From: Pseudomonas rustica
GTDB taxonomy: Bacteria; Pseudomonadota; Gammaproteobacteria; Pseudomonadales; Pseudomonadaceae
Assembly (NCBI RefSeq): GCF_018336155.1
Contig: NZ_JAGYHF010000008.1
Location: forward strand, 62,001 to 126,000
Direction: 5' to 3'
Length of the DNA: 64,000 bases
Both the position numbers and the translations under genes were made by a program. The notes below the pieces were generated by a model. It did not search any database and had not been told where the DNA came from. It saw nothing but the letters and a program-made list of their open reading frames with translations. Shown in pieces: positions 47,239-54,838 of this stretch. Each line of letters starts with the position of its first letter. Within the stretch, counting starts at the first letter, position 1.

Positions 47239-47616
47239 ATGAAAAATGCGCTGAAATGCTCGTTGTTGAGCCTTGGATTGCTGATTGCTGGCAATGCGTC
47301 GGCGCAGTTGCCGACGCTGGCCAGCTGCACACGTAGCGCTAATCTGCTGGCGTGCATCGATGCCGAGGGCAATGCGTATAGCGTCAACACTGTCGGCAAT
47401 ACGCTTTACCTGCGTGGATTTGAAAAGATTGGGCAGCGTTATTGGGCGCAAACCAACAGTCGCTTTGGCCAACTGACATTCTTCACCGGTGTCGCCTCTG
47501 ATGGCGAAGCGTGGGTTGGCTACACCCGCCGCGTCGGCTGGACGACCATTAATCGCTTCTCCAGCTCGGGCGGCAGCAGTGCGAAATTCACCTGCAGCCG
47601 AATCGTCGGCTGCTAA
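47239..47616 (+). CDS. small exported hypothetical protein in the Zur-box region
   Basis: A 125-aa product with a signal peptide (MKNALKCSLLSLGLLIAGNASA^Q) and a mature part with four cysteines (SCTRS, LLACID, FTCSR, VGC). No domain recognised. The start codon is ATG 47239; GCGGAAT precedes it. It shares the divergent region carrying the Zur box and occupies the place where P. aeruginosa has dksA2. Its last 4 bases overlap the end of amiA on the other strand. Confidence 0.72.
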   Translation: MKNALKCSLLSLGLLIAGNASAQLPTLASCTRSANLLACIDAEGNAYSVNTVGNTLYLRGFEKIGQRYWAQTNSRFGQLTFFTGVASDGEAWVGYTRRVGWTTINRFSSSGGSSAKFTCSRIVGC

Positions 47617-48815
47617 ACCTGCGCTTTCTGCTGCTCCTGTCGCCAAGCGAGATAGCTGTCCATCGGTGGATTTTTCTCGAAATAGCGCTGCAATCCCTCA
47701 AACAAACCATCCGCCACGGCCTGTTGATGCCGCGCCGTGACCAGTCGCTGACTGTCGCGAACATTGGAAATGAAGCCGGTTTCCACCAGAATCGACGGCA
47801 CATCGGGCGACTTCAACACGGCAAATCCAGCCTGTTCCACGCGCTTCTGATGCAGCGTGGTGATACCCGCCAAACTGCCCAGCACGGTGTTGCCCAGTTG
47901 TAGACTGGCGGCAATGGTCGCATTCATCGACAAGTCGAGAATCACCCCGGCGAGCATTGGATCTTTGTCTTTCAGATTGAGCAGACTGGTAGCGCCAAGT
48001 AGATCTGCGCCGTTCTCTCGCTGCGCCATAAAGCGCGCCGTCGCCGATGTCGCACCACCTTCAGACAAGCAATACACAGAGGCGCCGGAGGCTGTCAGCC
48101 GTGGCGCCGCATCGGCATGCACCGAGATAAATATGTCGGCTTTATGCTGACGTGCAATCTCCACGCGCTTACGTAAAGGCACGAAGAAGTCGTCATTGCG
48201 CACCAGTTTTACATCGAATCCTTTTTCCTTTTTCAGGCGTTTGGCGAGTAGCTGAGCAATGGAAAGCACCACATCTTTTTCCCGCTCACCTTTCGCGCCG
48301 ACCGCACCGGGATCCTTTCCGCCATGCCCTGGATCGACGACTACGATGATGTCGCGCTTGGGGTGAGCGCCGATCTTGGGTGTTTCACGTGGAACCATTG
48401 GGCTTACTGGCGGCGTTTTCGCAGTGACTAAATCCAAAACCAACCGATGACTTTGGCCATCCTGCGGCGCCAAAAGGAAGCTGTTCAGCAGCACTGGATT
48501 ACTCAGATCGAGAACAATCCGCGTGTCTCCCTGACCAAAAGGCCCGGATCGAATCGACCGGATTACCGTGCCATTCAACGCCAACTCGCTGAAATCCCCG
48601 CTCAGATTTGCGCCGGACACATCGATGATCAGCCGTTCAGGAGCACTGAGGGTGAAGGTCTTGTAGCGCACTGGCCCGCTCAAATCGAAGACCAATCGCA
48701 ACTTCTCATCAGAACGCCAAAGCCGCGCGTTACGAATTTGCGCGGCCGAAACACTGAATGGTAGGGCGAAGGCCGCGCTGGCCAAAATCAAATTGAGCAG
48801 ATGGCGTCTGTGCAT
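47613..48815 (-). CDS. amiA: periplasmic N-acetylmuramoyl-L-alanine amidase
   Basis: A 400-aa zinc amidase that cleaves the stem peptide from septal peptidoglycan. It has a signal peptide (about residues 1-24, Tat-like start MHRRHLL), an AMIN targeting domain at about 25-140, and the Amidase_3 catalytic domain from about 155 with zinc ligands in VVDPGHGGKDPGA, the Glu of GAKGEREKDV, the His of FISVHADA and the catalytic Glu of ILVETGF. It matches P. aeruginosa amiA (PA5538), which lies in the zinc-starvation locus. It is divergent from folE2 across a Zur box, and a parS-like site lies within the gene. Confidence 0.92.
   Translation of the reverse strand: MHRRHLLNLILASAAFALPFSVSAAQIRNARLWRSDEKLRLVFDLSGPVRYKTFTLSAPERLIIDVSGANLSGDFSELALNGTVIRSIRSGPFGQGDTRIVLDLSNPVLLNSFLLAPQDGQSHRLVLDLVTAKTPPVSPMVPRETPKIGAHPKRDIIVVVDPGHGGKDPGAVGAKGEREKDVVLSIAQLLAKRLKKEKGFDVKLVRNDDFFVPLRKRVEIARQHKADIFISVHADAAPRLTASGASVYCLSEGGATSATARFMAQRENGADLLGATSLLNLKDKDPMLAGVILDLSMNATIAASLQLGNTVLGSLAGITTLHQKRVEQAGFAVLKSPDVPSILVETGFISNVRDSQRLVTARHQQAVADGLFEGLQRYFEKNPPMDSYLAWRQEQQKAQV
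48381..48396. other. parS: parS-like ParB binding site (variant)
   Basis: TGTTTCACGTGGAACC, inside amiA, matches the Pseudomonas centromere consensus TGTTCCACGTGGAACA at 14 of 16 bases and fits the broader TGTTYCACGTGRAAC form. Confidence 0.6.
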
Positions 48816-48854
48816 ATGAAAACCTGTTCATGAAAAAGGCATCGTGGATCGCAT

Positions 48855-48869
48855 TGTTATAATGTAACA
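48855..48869. promoter_or_regulatory. Zur box upstream of folE2 and amiA
   Basis: TGTTATAATGTAACA (5-bp perfect outer arms, one further imperfect pair) sits in the 84-bp divergent region, 31 bp before the folE2 start. It agrees with the Zur core except at one central base. Confidence 0.78.
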
Positions 48870-48899
48870 TCCAATTCATTCAACACGATGGTTCCGAAC

Positions 48900-49796
48900 A
48901 TGAATTCGCTGACACTTCCGGATATCGCCGCGCAGTCCGCTCGCCAAGCCTTGCCCCTCGAATGGGTGGGCATGCACGGCATCGCATTACCTGTTTTATT
49001 GGAAGGCCAACGCTTGAGTGCGAAGGCTGATGCGGGAGTGAGTCTGGATGACGGCGAGGCTCGCGGGATTCACATGTCACGCCTCTATCTGGCGCTGGAA
49101 GCGCTGGAACAGCAGAGCCTTTCCCCTGCTCTGCTGCACCAGGTGCTCAAACGTTTTCTGGATAGCCACGAAGGTTTATCCAACTGCGCCTACCTGAATA
49201 TTCACACCGACTTGCTGCTGAAAAGGCCTGCATTAATCAGCCCATTGGCAGGTTGGAAATCCTATCCAGCGACCATTTCAGCCAGCCTGAAAAACAAGAT
49301 GTTCCACGTGGAACTCAAAATAGAAGTGCCCTACTCCTCAACCTGCCCTTGTTCAGCGGCCCTGGCTCGGCAGTTAATCCAGCAATAATTTGTCGACGAC
49401 TTCGCCAATAAAGCCCTTCAGCATGCAGACATTCTGGCCTGGCTCGGCTCGACCCAGGGCATCATCGCCACACCTCACAGCCAACGCAGCACCGCACAAC
49501 TGCATGTGCACCTCGACGAATTCATCGACGAGTTACCGCTGAGCGCGATCATCAATGACGCTGAAGCCGCCCTAGGCACCGCCGTACAAACCGCCGTAAA
49601 ACGCGCCGACGAACAAGCCTTCGCCCTCGCCAACGGGCAAAACCTGATGTTCTGCGAAGACGCCGCCCGCCGACTGAATCTCGCCCTTCGCCGTACACCC
49701 GGGGTTAACCAATTCCATCTGCGAGTGATCCACGCAGAAAGCCTTCACGCCCACGACGCCGTCGCCGAAAGCCACTGGCAGCGTGAGCAAGCATGA
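48900..49796 (+). pseudogene. folE2: GTP cyclohydrolase FolE2 interrupted by an in-frame TAA
   Basis: FolE2 makes dihydroneopterin triphosphate for folate without needing zinc, replacing FolE when zinc is short. The frame opens at ATG 48900, reads through the conserved YSSTCPCSAALAR segment with the catalytic Cys, then hits TAA at 49386-49388 (codon 163) after ...RQLIQQ. Without any frame change it continues FVDDFANKALQ... through GQNLMFCEDAARRLNLALRR to a natural TGA at 49796, which overlaps the next gene by 4 bases. The total of 298 codons is the normal family length. So a single nonsense change (for example CAA to TAA) separates it from an intact gene. A sequencing error cannot be ruled out. 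Confidence 0.85.
49300..49315. other. parS: parS ParB binding site
   Basis: TGTTCCACGTGGAACT inside folE2 matches the Pseudomonas parS consensus at 15 of 16 bases; GTTCCACGTGGAAC is a perfect 14-bp palindrome. An identical 16-mer occurs at 62558. Confidence 0.8.
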
Positions 49797-50461
49797 TCCG
49801 CTGCCAATCCCTGATCTGGGGCGCACCCGGTCAACCGCTGACCGCGCCCCTCAATCTAGAGCTGGAAAGCGGTAGCCTCACAGCAATCGTCGGTGCCAAC
49901 GGCTGTGGCAAAAGCAGCCTTCTAAAAGTCATCGCCGGCCTGCAAAAACCTTTGGCAGGCAAAGTCAGCCTGAGTGTTCCACGTCAAAGCGGCTTGTCGT
50001 TCCTGCCCCAACAACAGCACCTTGACCGCCAATTCCCCATCAGCCTCGAGGAACTGATCGCCGCCGGTTTCTGGGGACGCCGACTCTCCACCCAACTGCG
50101 CGCACAACGCCTGAAAGACGCACTGGAAAACTGGCACCTCAGCGGACTGGAAAACCGCCCACTCATGGCCCTCTCCGGCGGCGAATTACAGCGTGCCCTT
50201 CTCGCCCGATTGAGCCTGACCGATGCCCCGGTTCTGCTCCTCGACGAACCCCACGCCGCCCTCGATGAACTCGGTCAACAATTGCTCTGGCAACACATCC
50301 ATGCCTGGCATAACCAAGGTCGAACCATCGTCGTGGTCTGCCACGACCTCGCCGCCGTACGCCAACATATTCCGCAAACGTTACTGATCAAAAACCGCGA
50401 ATGCGTATTCGGCGCCAGCGTCGAACTGATCCAGCAAACCCCTCACACGCAGGTGGCCTGA
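49793..50461 (+). CDS. zinc-type ABC transporter ATP-binding protein
   Basis: A 222-aa ATPase for metal import with Walker A GANGCGKSSL near residue 34, a Q-loop FLPQQQHLDRQFPIS near 72, signature LSGGELQRALLARL near 126, Walker B VLLLDEPHAALD near 146, and an H-loop His in VCHDLAA near 180. It begins within the folE2 stop (ATGA) and its stop overlaps the permease start (TGATG), so all three are one operon. Subunit composition is ZnuABC/AztABC-like. Because Pseudomonas normally carries znuABC beside zur elsewhere, this is probably a second zinc importer, so I give no symbol. Confidence 0.87.
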   Translation: MIRCQSLIWGAPGQPLTAPLNLELESGSLTAIVGANGCGKSSLLKVIAGLQKPLAGKVSLSVPRQSGLSFLPQQQHLDRQFPISLEELIAAGFWGRRLSTQLRAQRLKDALENWHLSGLENRPLMALSGGELQRALLARLSLTDAPVLLLDEPHAALDELGQQLLWQHIHAWHNQGRTIVVVCHDLAAVRQHIPQTLLIKNRECVFGASVELIQQTPHTQVA

Positions 50462-51327
50462 TGCTCGCCGTCGCCCACTTATGGCAACCGTTCAACGAGT
50501 TCGTGTTCATGCGCCGCGCCCTGCTCGGCGGCCTGGTCTTGGCGTGCAGTACGGCACCACTCGGTGTGTTTTTGATCCTGCGACGGATGAGTCTGATCGG
50601 TGACGCCGTCGCCCACGGCATCCTTCCCGGCGCCGCGCTGGGATTCTGGTTCGCCGGCCTGAGCCTTCCCGCACTGACACTCGGCGGCCTCGGCGCCGGC
50701 CTGAGCATGGCCGGACTCGCCGCATGGATCACCCGCCGCACCGGTCTGCGCGAAGACGCCAGCCTCGCCGCGATCTACCCGATCTCCCTCGCCAGCGGTG
50801 TGCTGATTCTCGGCATCGCCGGCAAACGCCTCGACCTGCTTCATCTGCTGTTCGGCTCAGCATTGGCCGTCGACGGCCCGACCCTCACCGGCATGTTGTG
50901 GGTCTCTGGATTCAGCCTGATCGCCATGGCGTTGATCTACAAACCGCTGCTGCTCGACACCCTCGACCCACTGTTCCTGAGAACCGTCAGCCGCCTCGGC
51001 CCACTCGCCCACGGCGTGTTCCTGACGCTGGTGGTGCTCAATCTGGTGATCGGTTTCCAGGCCATCGGCGCGCTGATGGTCGTCGGACTGATGATGCTCC
51101 CCGCCGCTGCCTCGCGATTCTGGAGCCGCCGCTTACCGATCCTGATCGCCATCGCCGCCGTCATCGGTTGCCTCTCGGTGTGGTTCGGTTTGCTCCTGTC
51201 GTTCTACTACTCGCTGCCAAGCGGCCCGGCCATCGTGCTGGTCGCAGGCGTCGGCTATCTGCTGTCGGTGGTGTTCGGGCCGGTTCACGGTCTGCTGCGC
51301 CGCCCGCCCTTGCTCACATCCCAATGA
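50461..51327 (+). CDS. zinc-type ABC transporter permease (ABC-3 family)
   Basis: A 288-aa inner-membrane permease with about eight hydrophobic segments. It carries typical ABC-3 sequences: FMRRALLGGLVLACSTAPLGVFLILRRMSLIGDAVAHGILPGAALGF near residues 17-62 and the cytoplasmic coupling region, then NLVIGFQAIGALMVVGLMMLPAAASRFWSR near 195-225. The start is ATG 50461, overlapping the ATPase stop by one base. Confidence 0.88.
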   Translation: MLAVAHLWQPFNEFVFMRRALLGGLVLACSTAPLGVFLILRRMSLIGDAVAHGILPGAALGFWFAGLSLPALTLGGLGAGLSMAGLAAWITRRTGLREDASLAAIYPISLASGVLILGIAGKRLDLLHLLFGSALAVDGPTLTGMLWVSGFSLIAMALIYKPLLLDTLDPLFLRTVSRLGPLAHGVFLTLVVLNLVIGFQAIGALMVVGLMMLPAAASRFWSRRLPILIAIAAVIGCLSVWFGLLLSFYYSLPSGPAIVLVAGVGYLLSVVFGPVHGLLRRPPLLTSQ

Positions 51328-51338
51328 GGTGTTTCCCG

Positions 51339-52214
51339 ATGCGCGTTCTACTCGTGTTGTTCAGCCTGATGCTGTCGATGTCACTGTCGGCGGCGGAAAA
51401 ATTACCGGTGGTGACCAGCTTCAGCATCCTCGCCGACATGGTGCATCAGGTCGGCGGTGAGCATATCCAGATCACCAACATGGTCGGCCCGGACGCCGAT
51501 GCGCACACTTACGAGCCGACACCGGACGACGCCAAAGCGTTGCTCGGCGCCAAACTGATCATCAAGAATGGCCTCGGTTTCGAGCCGTGGCTGGATCGAC
51601 TGGTCACCAGCACCGAGACCAAAGCCACGCTCATCAGTGCCAGCCATGGCGTGATTCCACGCTCGCTGGATGAGGACGGCGAAACCGTTCCCGACCCGCA
51701 CGCCTGGCACAATCTGGCGAACACCGAGTTGTACATCGCCAACATTACCAAAGCGCTGATCGCTGCCGACCCGGCGAACAAGGCCGACTACCAACGCAAC
51801 AGCCAAGCCTATCTGAAGCAGATCTACGCCCTGCTCGCTGAAGCCAAAAGCAAGCTTGGTTCGCTGCCGCCGGGCAATCGCAAGATCGTCACCAGCCACG
51901 ATGCCTTCGGTTATCTCGGTCAGGCCTATGGCATCGACTTTATGGCGCCACAGGGTTTGTCCACCGAGCGTGAACCTTCGGCCGCCGAAGTCGCTGCGCT
52001 GATCACCCAGATTCGTCAGGCCAGGGTCAAAGCGGTGTTCATGGAAAACATCAAGGACGCTCGCTTGCTCAAGCAGATCGCTGATGAAAGCGGCGCGCAC
52101 ATCGGCGGCACGTTGTACTCCGACGCCCTCGCCGCCAGCGGCCCGGCCAGCACCTTCACCGGCCTGTTCGAATACAACCTCAACACCCTTTATGACGCGC
52201 TGAGCAAACCATGA
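51339..52214 (+). CDS. zinc-type ABC transporter substrate-binding protein (ZnuA/AztC-like)
   Basis: A 291-aa periplasmic metal-binding protein with a signal peptide (MRVLLVLFSLMLSMSLSAA). Likely zinc ligands are the His in DADAHTYEPTPDD (about residue 53), the His in DPHAWHNL (about 119), the His in SHDAFGYLG (about 185) and the Asp of YSDALA (about 260). It lacks the long His-rich loop of classical ZnuA. The start at 51339 is preferred: TGAGG lies 9 nt before it, whereas the ATG at 51324 has no ribosome site. Its stop overlaps the carbonic anhydrase start by 4 bases. Confidence 0.88.
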   Translation: MRVLLVLFSLMLSMSLSAAEKLPVVTSFSILADMVHQVGGEHIQITNMVGPDADAHTYEPTPDDAKALLGAKLIIKNGLGFEPWLDRLVTSTETKATLISASHGVIPRSLDEDGETVPDPHAWHNLANTELYIANITKALIAADPANKADYQRNSQAYLKQIYALLAEAKSKLGSLPPGNRKIVTSHDAFGYLGQAYGIDFMAPQGLSTEREPSAAEVAALITQIRQARVKAVFMENIKDARLLKQIADESGAHIGGTLYSDALAASGPASTFTGLFEYNLNTLYDALSKP

Positions 52215-52771
52215 TCCGCAAGAATCCTTCAGGCGATTTGCCGCAAATCGCCGAGTCGGCTTACGTCGATAAAACCGCGATCATCTGCGGCAAAGTGGTG
52301 ATTGGCGAGAACGTTTTCGTCGGCCCCTACGCGGTGATCCGCGCCGACGAAGTGGACGCCTCGGGCGAGATGGAGCCGATCACCATCGGCGCGAATTCGA
52401 ACATCCAGGACGGTGTGGTGATCCACTCAAAATCCGGTGCGGCGGTGACCATCGGCGAGTTCAGTTCCATCGCCCACCGCTCGATCGTGCATGGCCCATG
52501 CGTGGTCGGCGACCGCGTGTTCATCGGTTTCAACAGCGTGCTGTTCAACTGCATCGTCGGCAACGGCTGCGTGGTACGGCACAACTCGGTGGTCGATGGT
52601 CGCGATTTGCCGCACGCGTTCTACGTGCCCTCCACCACCCGCATCGGCCCGAACACCGACCTCTCGTTATTCCCACCGGTGAGCGTCAGCGCTTCGGAGT
52701 TTTCCGAAGACGTGGCGCGCACCAATGTCGACCTGGTGCGCGGCTACAAAGCCTTGCAGAACGAGTTCTGA
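52211..52771 (+). CDS. gamma-class carbonic anhydrase family protein
   Basis: A 186-aa left-handed beta-helix (hexapeptide repeat) protein. Repeats run from AYVDKTAIICGKVVIGENVFVGPYAVIRAD to the C-terminal helix. Candidate metal-site histidines are in VVIHSKSG, SIAHRSIVHG and the loop nearby; gamma enzymes can use iron or other metals instead of zinc. It lies in the same operon as the zinc importer and corresponds to P. aeruginosa PA5540, so a zinc-sparing carbonic anhydrase is the best inference. Confidence 0.85.
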   Translation: MIRKNPSGDLPQIAESAYVDKTAIICGKVVIGENVFVGPYAVIRADEVDASGEMEPITIGANSNIQDGVVIHSKSGAAVTIGEFSSIAHRSIVHGPCVVGDRVFIGFNSVLFNCIVGNGCVVRHNSVVDGRDLPHAFYVPSTTRIGPNTDLSLFPPVSVSASEFSEDVARTNVDLVRGYKALQNEF

Positions 52772-52774
52772 ACC

Positions 52775-54106
52775 ATGAGCAGCGTGCTGATTCGCAACGC
52801 CAGGCTGGTCAACGAGGGGCGCGAGTTTGACGGCGATCTGTTGGTCAGCAACGGGCGCATCGTCAAAATTGCGCGAAGCATTGAAGGTGAAAACGCCTCA
52901 GTGGAAATCGACGCCAACGGCCAATGGTTACTGCCGGGGATGATCGATGATCAGGTGCATTTCCGTGAACCGGGTGCGCCGGCCAAGGGCAGCATTCACA
53001 CCGAGTCGCGCGCGGCGGTCGCCGGTGGCATCACCAGCTTCATGGACATGCCCAACACCAACCCGGCCACCCTCACCCTCGAAGCACTGGCGGATAAAAA
53101 GCGTCGGGCGGCGATCAACTCAGTGGCTAACTATGGCTTTCACTTTGGCGTGAGCCGGGACAATCTCGATACGGTGGCTGCGCTCAATCCGTGTGAAGTG
53201 GCCGGGGTGAAAGTATTCATGGGCGCGTCGACCGGCAACATGCTGGTGGATGATCCGCAGATCCTTGAGCAACTGTTCGCCGAAGTGCCAACCATCCTGT
53301 TGGCGCATTGCGAACACACACCAAGCATCGACGCTAACGCGGCCAATCTGCGCGAGCTGTTCGGCGATCGTATTCCTACCGCCGCTCACCCGCTCATTCG
53401 TAGTGCCGAGGCGTGTTGTCGATCCTCATCGCTCGCGGTGGAACTGGCGAAACGTCACGGCACACGCCTGCATGTTTTGCACCTGACCACGGCGCGTGAA
53501 CTGGCCTTGTTCGAGGACAAACCGTTGACGCAAAAACGCATCACCGCTGAAGTGTGTCTGCATCATTTGTTGTTCGATGACCGCGACTATCCAAGCCTCG
53601 GCAACCTGATCAAGTGCAACCCGGCGATCAAGAGTCAAAGTGATCGTGATGCTTTGCGGGAGGCTTTGAACAGCAATCGGTTGGACGTTATCGGCAGCGA
53701 TCATGCGCCGCATACCTGGGAAGAAAAGCAGCGGCCTTACGCACAGGCGCCGTCGGGATTGCCACTGGTGCAGCATGCATTGCCGGCGCTGATGGAGTTG
53801 GTGGCAGATGGGGTTTTGCCGGTCACGACGTTAGTGGCGAAGACCAGCCATCGCGTCGCGGATCTGTTTGCGATTCCGGATCGTGGCTATTTGCGTGAAG
53901 GGTATTGGGCGGATCTGGTGTTGGTTGAAGCGCAGAGGCTGGAGGTCGATCGGCAGCCGATTCTGTCGCAGTGCGGATGGACGCCGTTTGCCGGGCGCAG
54001 CTTTCGGCATCGGGTGAATGCGACGATTGTGTCGGGGCAGATTGCGTGGCGGGAGGGACGGGTGAACGAGGGGTGTCGGGGGTTGGCGCTGAGGTTTATG
54101 CGCTGA
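52775..54106 (+). CDS. pyrQ: dihydroorotase, zinc-starvation paralogue
   Basis: A 443-aa amidohydrolase of pyrimidine synthesis, cyclising carbamoyl-aspartate to dihydroorotate. Motifs are MIDDQVHFREPGAPAKG near residues 56-72, MDMPNTNPAT near 90, GVKVFMGASTGN with the likely carboxylated Lys near 145, LAHCEHTP near 175, HPLIRSAEA near 205 and IGSDHAPHTWEEK near 307. The metal motif, usually D-x-H-x-H, here reads D-D-Q-V-H, so the first His is replaced by Gln. It follows the carbonic anhydrase gene by 3 nt and matches P. aeruginosa pyrQ (PA5541), expressed when zinc is scarce. Confidence 0.9.
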   Translation: MSSVLIRNARLVNEGREFDGDLLVSNGRIVKIARSIEGENASVEIDANGQWLLPGMIDDQVHFREPGAPAKGSIHTESRAAVAGGITSFMDMPNTNPATLTLEALADKKRRAAINSVANYGFHFGVSRDNLDTVAALNPCEVAGVKVFMGASTGNMLVDDPQILEQLFAEVPTILLAHCEHTPSIDANAANLRELFGDRIPTAAHPLIRSAEACCRSSSLAVELAKRHGTRLHVLHLTTARELALFEDKPLTQKRITAEVCLHHLLFDDRDYPSLGNLIKCNPAIKSQSDRDALREALNSNRLDVIGSDHAPHTWEEKQRPYAQAPSGLPLVQHALPALMELVADGVLPVTTLVAKTSHRVADLFAIPDRGYLREGYWADLVLVEAQRLEVDRQPILSQCGWTPFAGRSFRHRVNATIVSGQIAWREGRVNEGCRGLALRFMR

Positions 54107-54120
54107 CTGTTGGGACGCCT

Positions 54121-54182
54121 TCGCGAGCAAGCTTTGCTCCTACAGATTCACACAATTCCGTAGGAGCAAAGCTTGCTCGCGA
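54121..54182. repeat. inverted REP element (gtaggagcaaagcttgctcgcga type)
   Basis: TCGCGAGCAAGCTTTGCTCC and onward (54121-54143) and its exact inverse (54160-54182) form a 23-bp hairpin with a 16-nt loop, followed by TGCTTTTTA. It lies between the convergent pyrQ and DUF3617 genes and could terminate the zinc operon. Confidence 0.86.
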
Positions 54183-54188
54183 TGCTTT

Positions 54189-54707
54189 TTAGGCGCGGGG
54201 TTTCACAGCGCCGCAATCCTGGCCGAGCCAAACCGCACGGGTTTCCAGACTGCCCTTCTGGTTGATCCCGATCGCATTGAACGTGCCGTTCGCTACCGTG
54301 GTGAATTCACGATCACTGAGGAACGTCGCCACGCCGGTGCCCTGTGCTTTCGGGCAGCTGAAGCGGAATTTCCACTGGTTGCCGGTGCGATCGGTGATCT
54401 GCTGTTTGCAGCCCGATTGCGGGTCGGCCAATGGAATGTCGTTGGTCGCCACCTGCTCTGGCGTCAGGCAGGCGCGGATGCCTTTGCCGCCGATATTGAT
54501 GCCGTTTTTCTCCAACGCCGCGCGCTGTTGCGGGGTCATCTGCCCTTGCAGTTGACCGAGGATCGATTGCACATCCATAGGCTGGTCATCGACCTTGACG
54601 TTGCTCGATGTCATTTCCCACAGACCCGGCTGCAGCATCTGCGCCTGAGCAACCACCGGCAAAGCCAAACCCAGACCCAGCGCCAAACCCAGCAGACGAA
54701 CGTTCAT
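54189..54707 (-). CDS. DUF3617 family exported protein
   Basis: A 172-aa periplasmic protein with a signal peptide (MNVRLLGLALGLGLALPVVAQA^Q) and the DUF3617 pattern: QPGLWEMTSSNVKVD near residue 26, then GIRACLTPEQVA near 77, SGCKQQITDRTGNQWKFRFSC near 98 and FNAIGINQKGSLETRAVWLGQDC at the end. Four conserved cysteines probably form disulfides. It has an AGGAG ribosome site. Function unknown. Confidence 0.85.
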   Translation of the reverse strand: MNVRLLGLALGLGLALPVVAQAQMLQPGLWEMTSSNVKVDDQPMDVQSILGQLQGQMTPQQRAALEKNGINIGGKGIRACLTPEQVATNDIPLADPQSGCKQQITDRTGNQWKFRFSCPKAQGTGVATFLSDREFTTVANGTFNAIGINQKGSLETRAVWLGQDCGAVKPRA

Positions 54708-54838
54708 CGAAAAACTCCTGATCAGTAGTGGCCGTTAGACGTCGGCCGATTGCTTCGGTTCATGCACCAATTAAATAGCGACAATCGCGACAGAACATGG
54801 TCTGTTAAGCATTGAATCTTCCGGAGCAAGGCTGCCCC

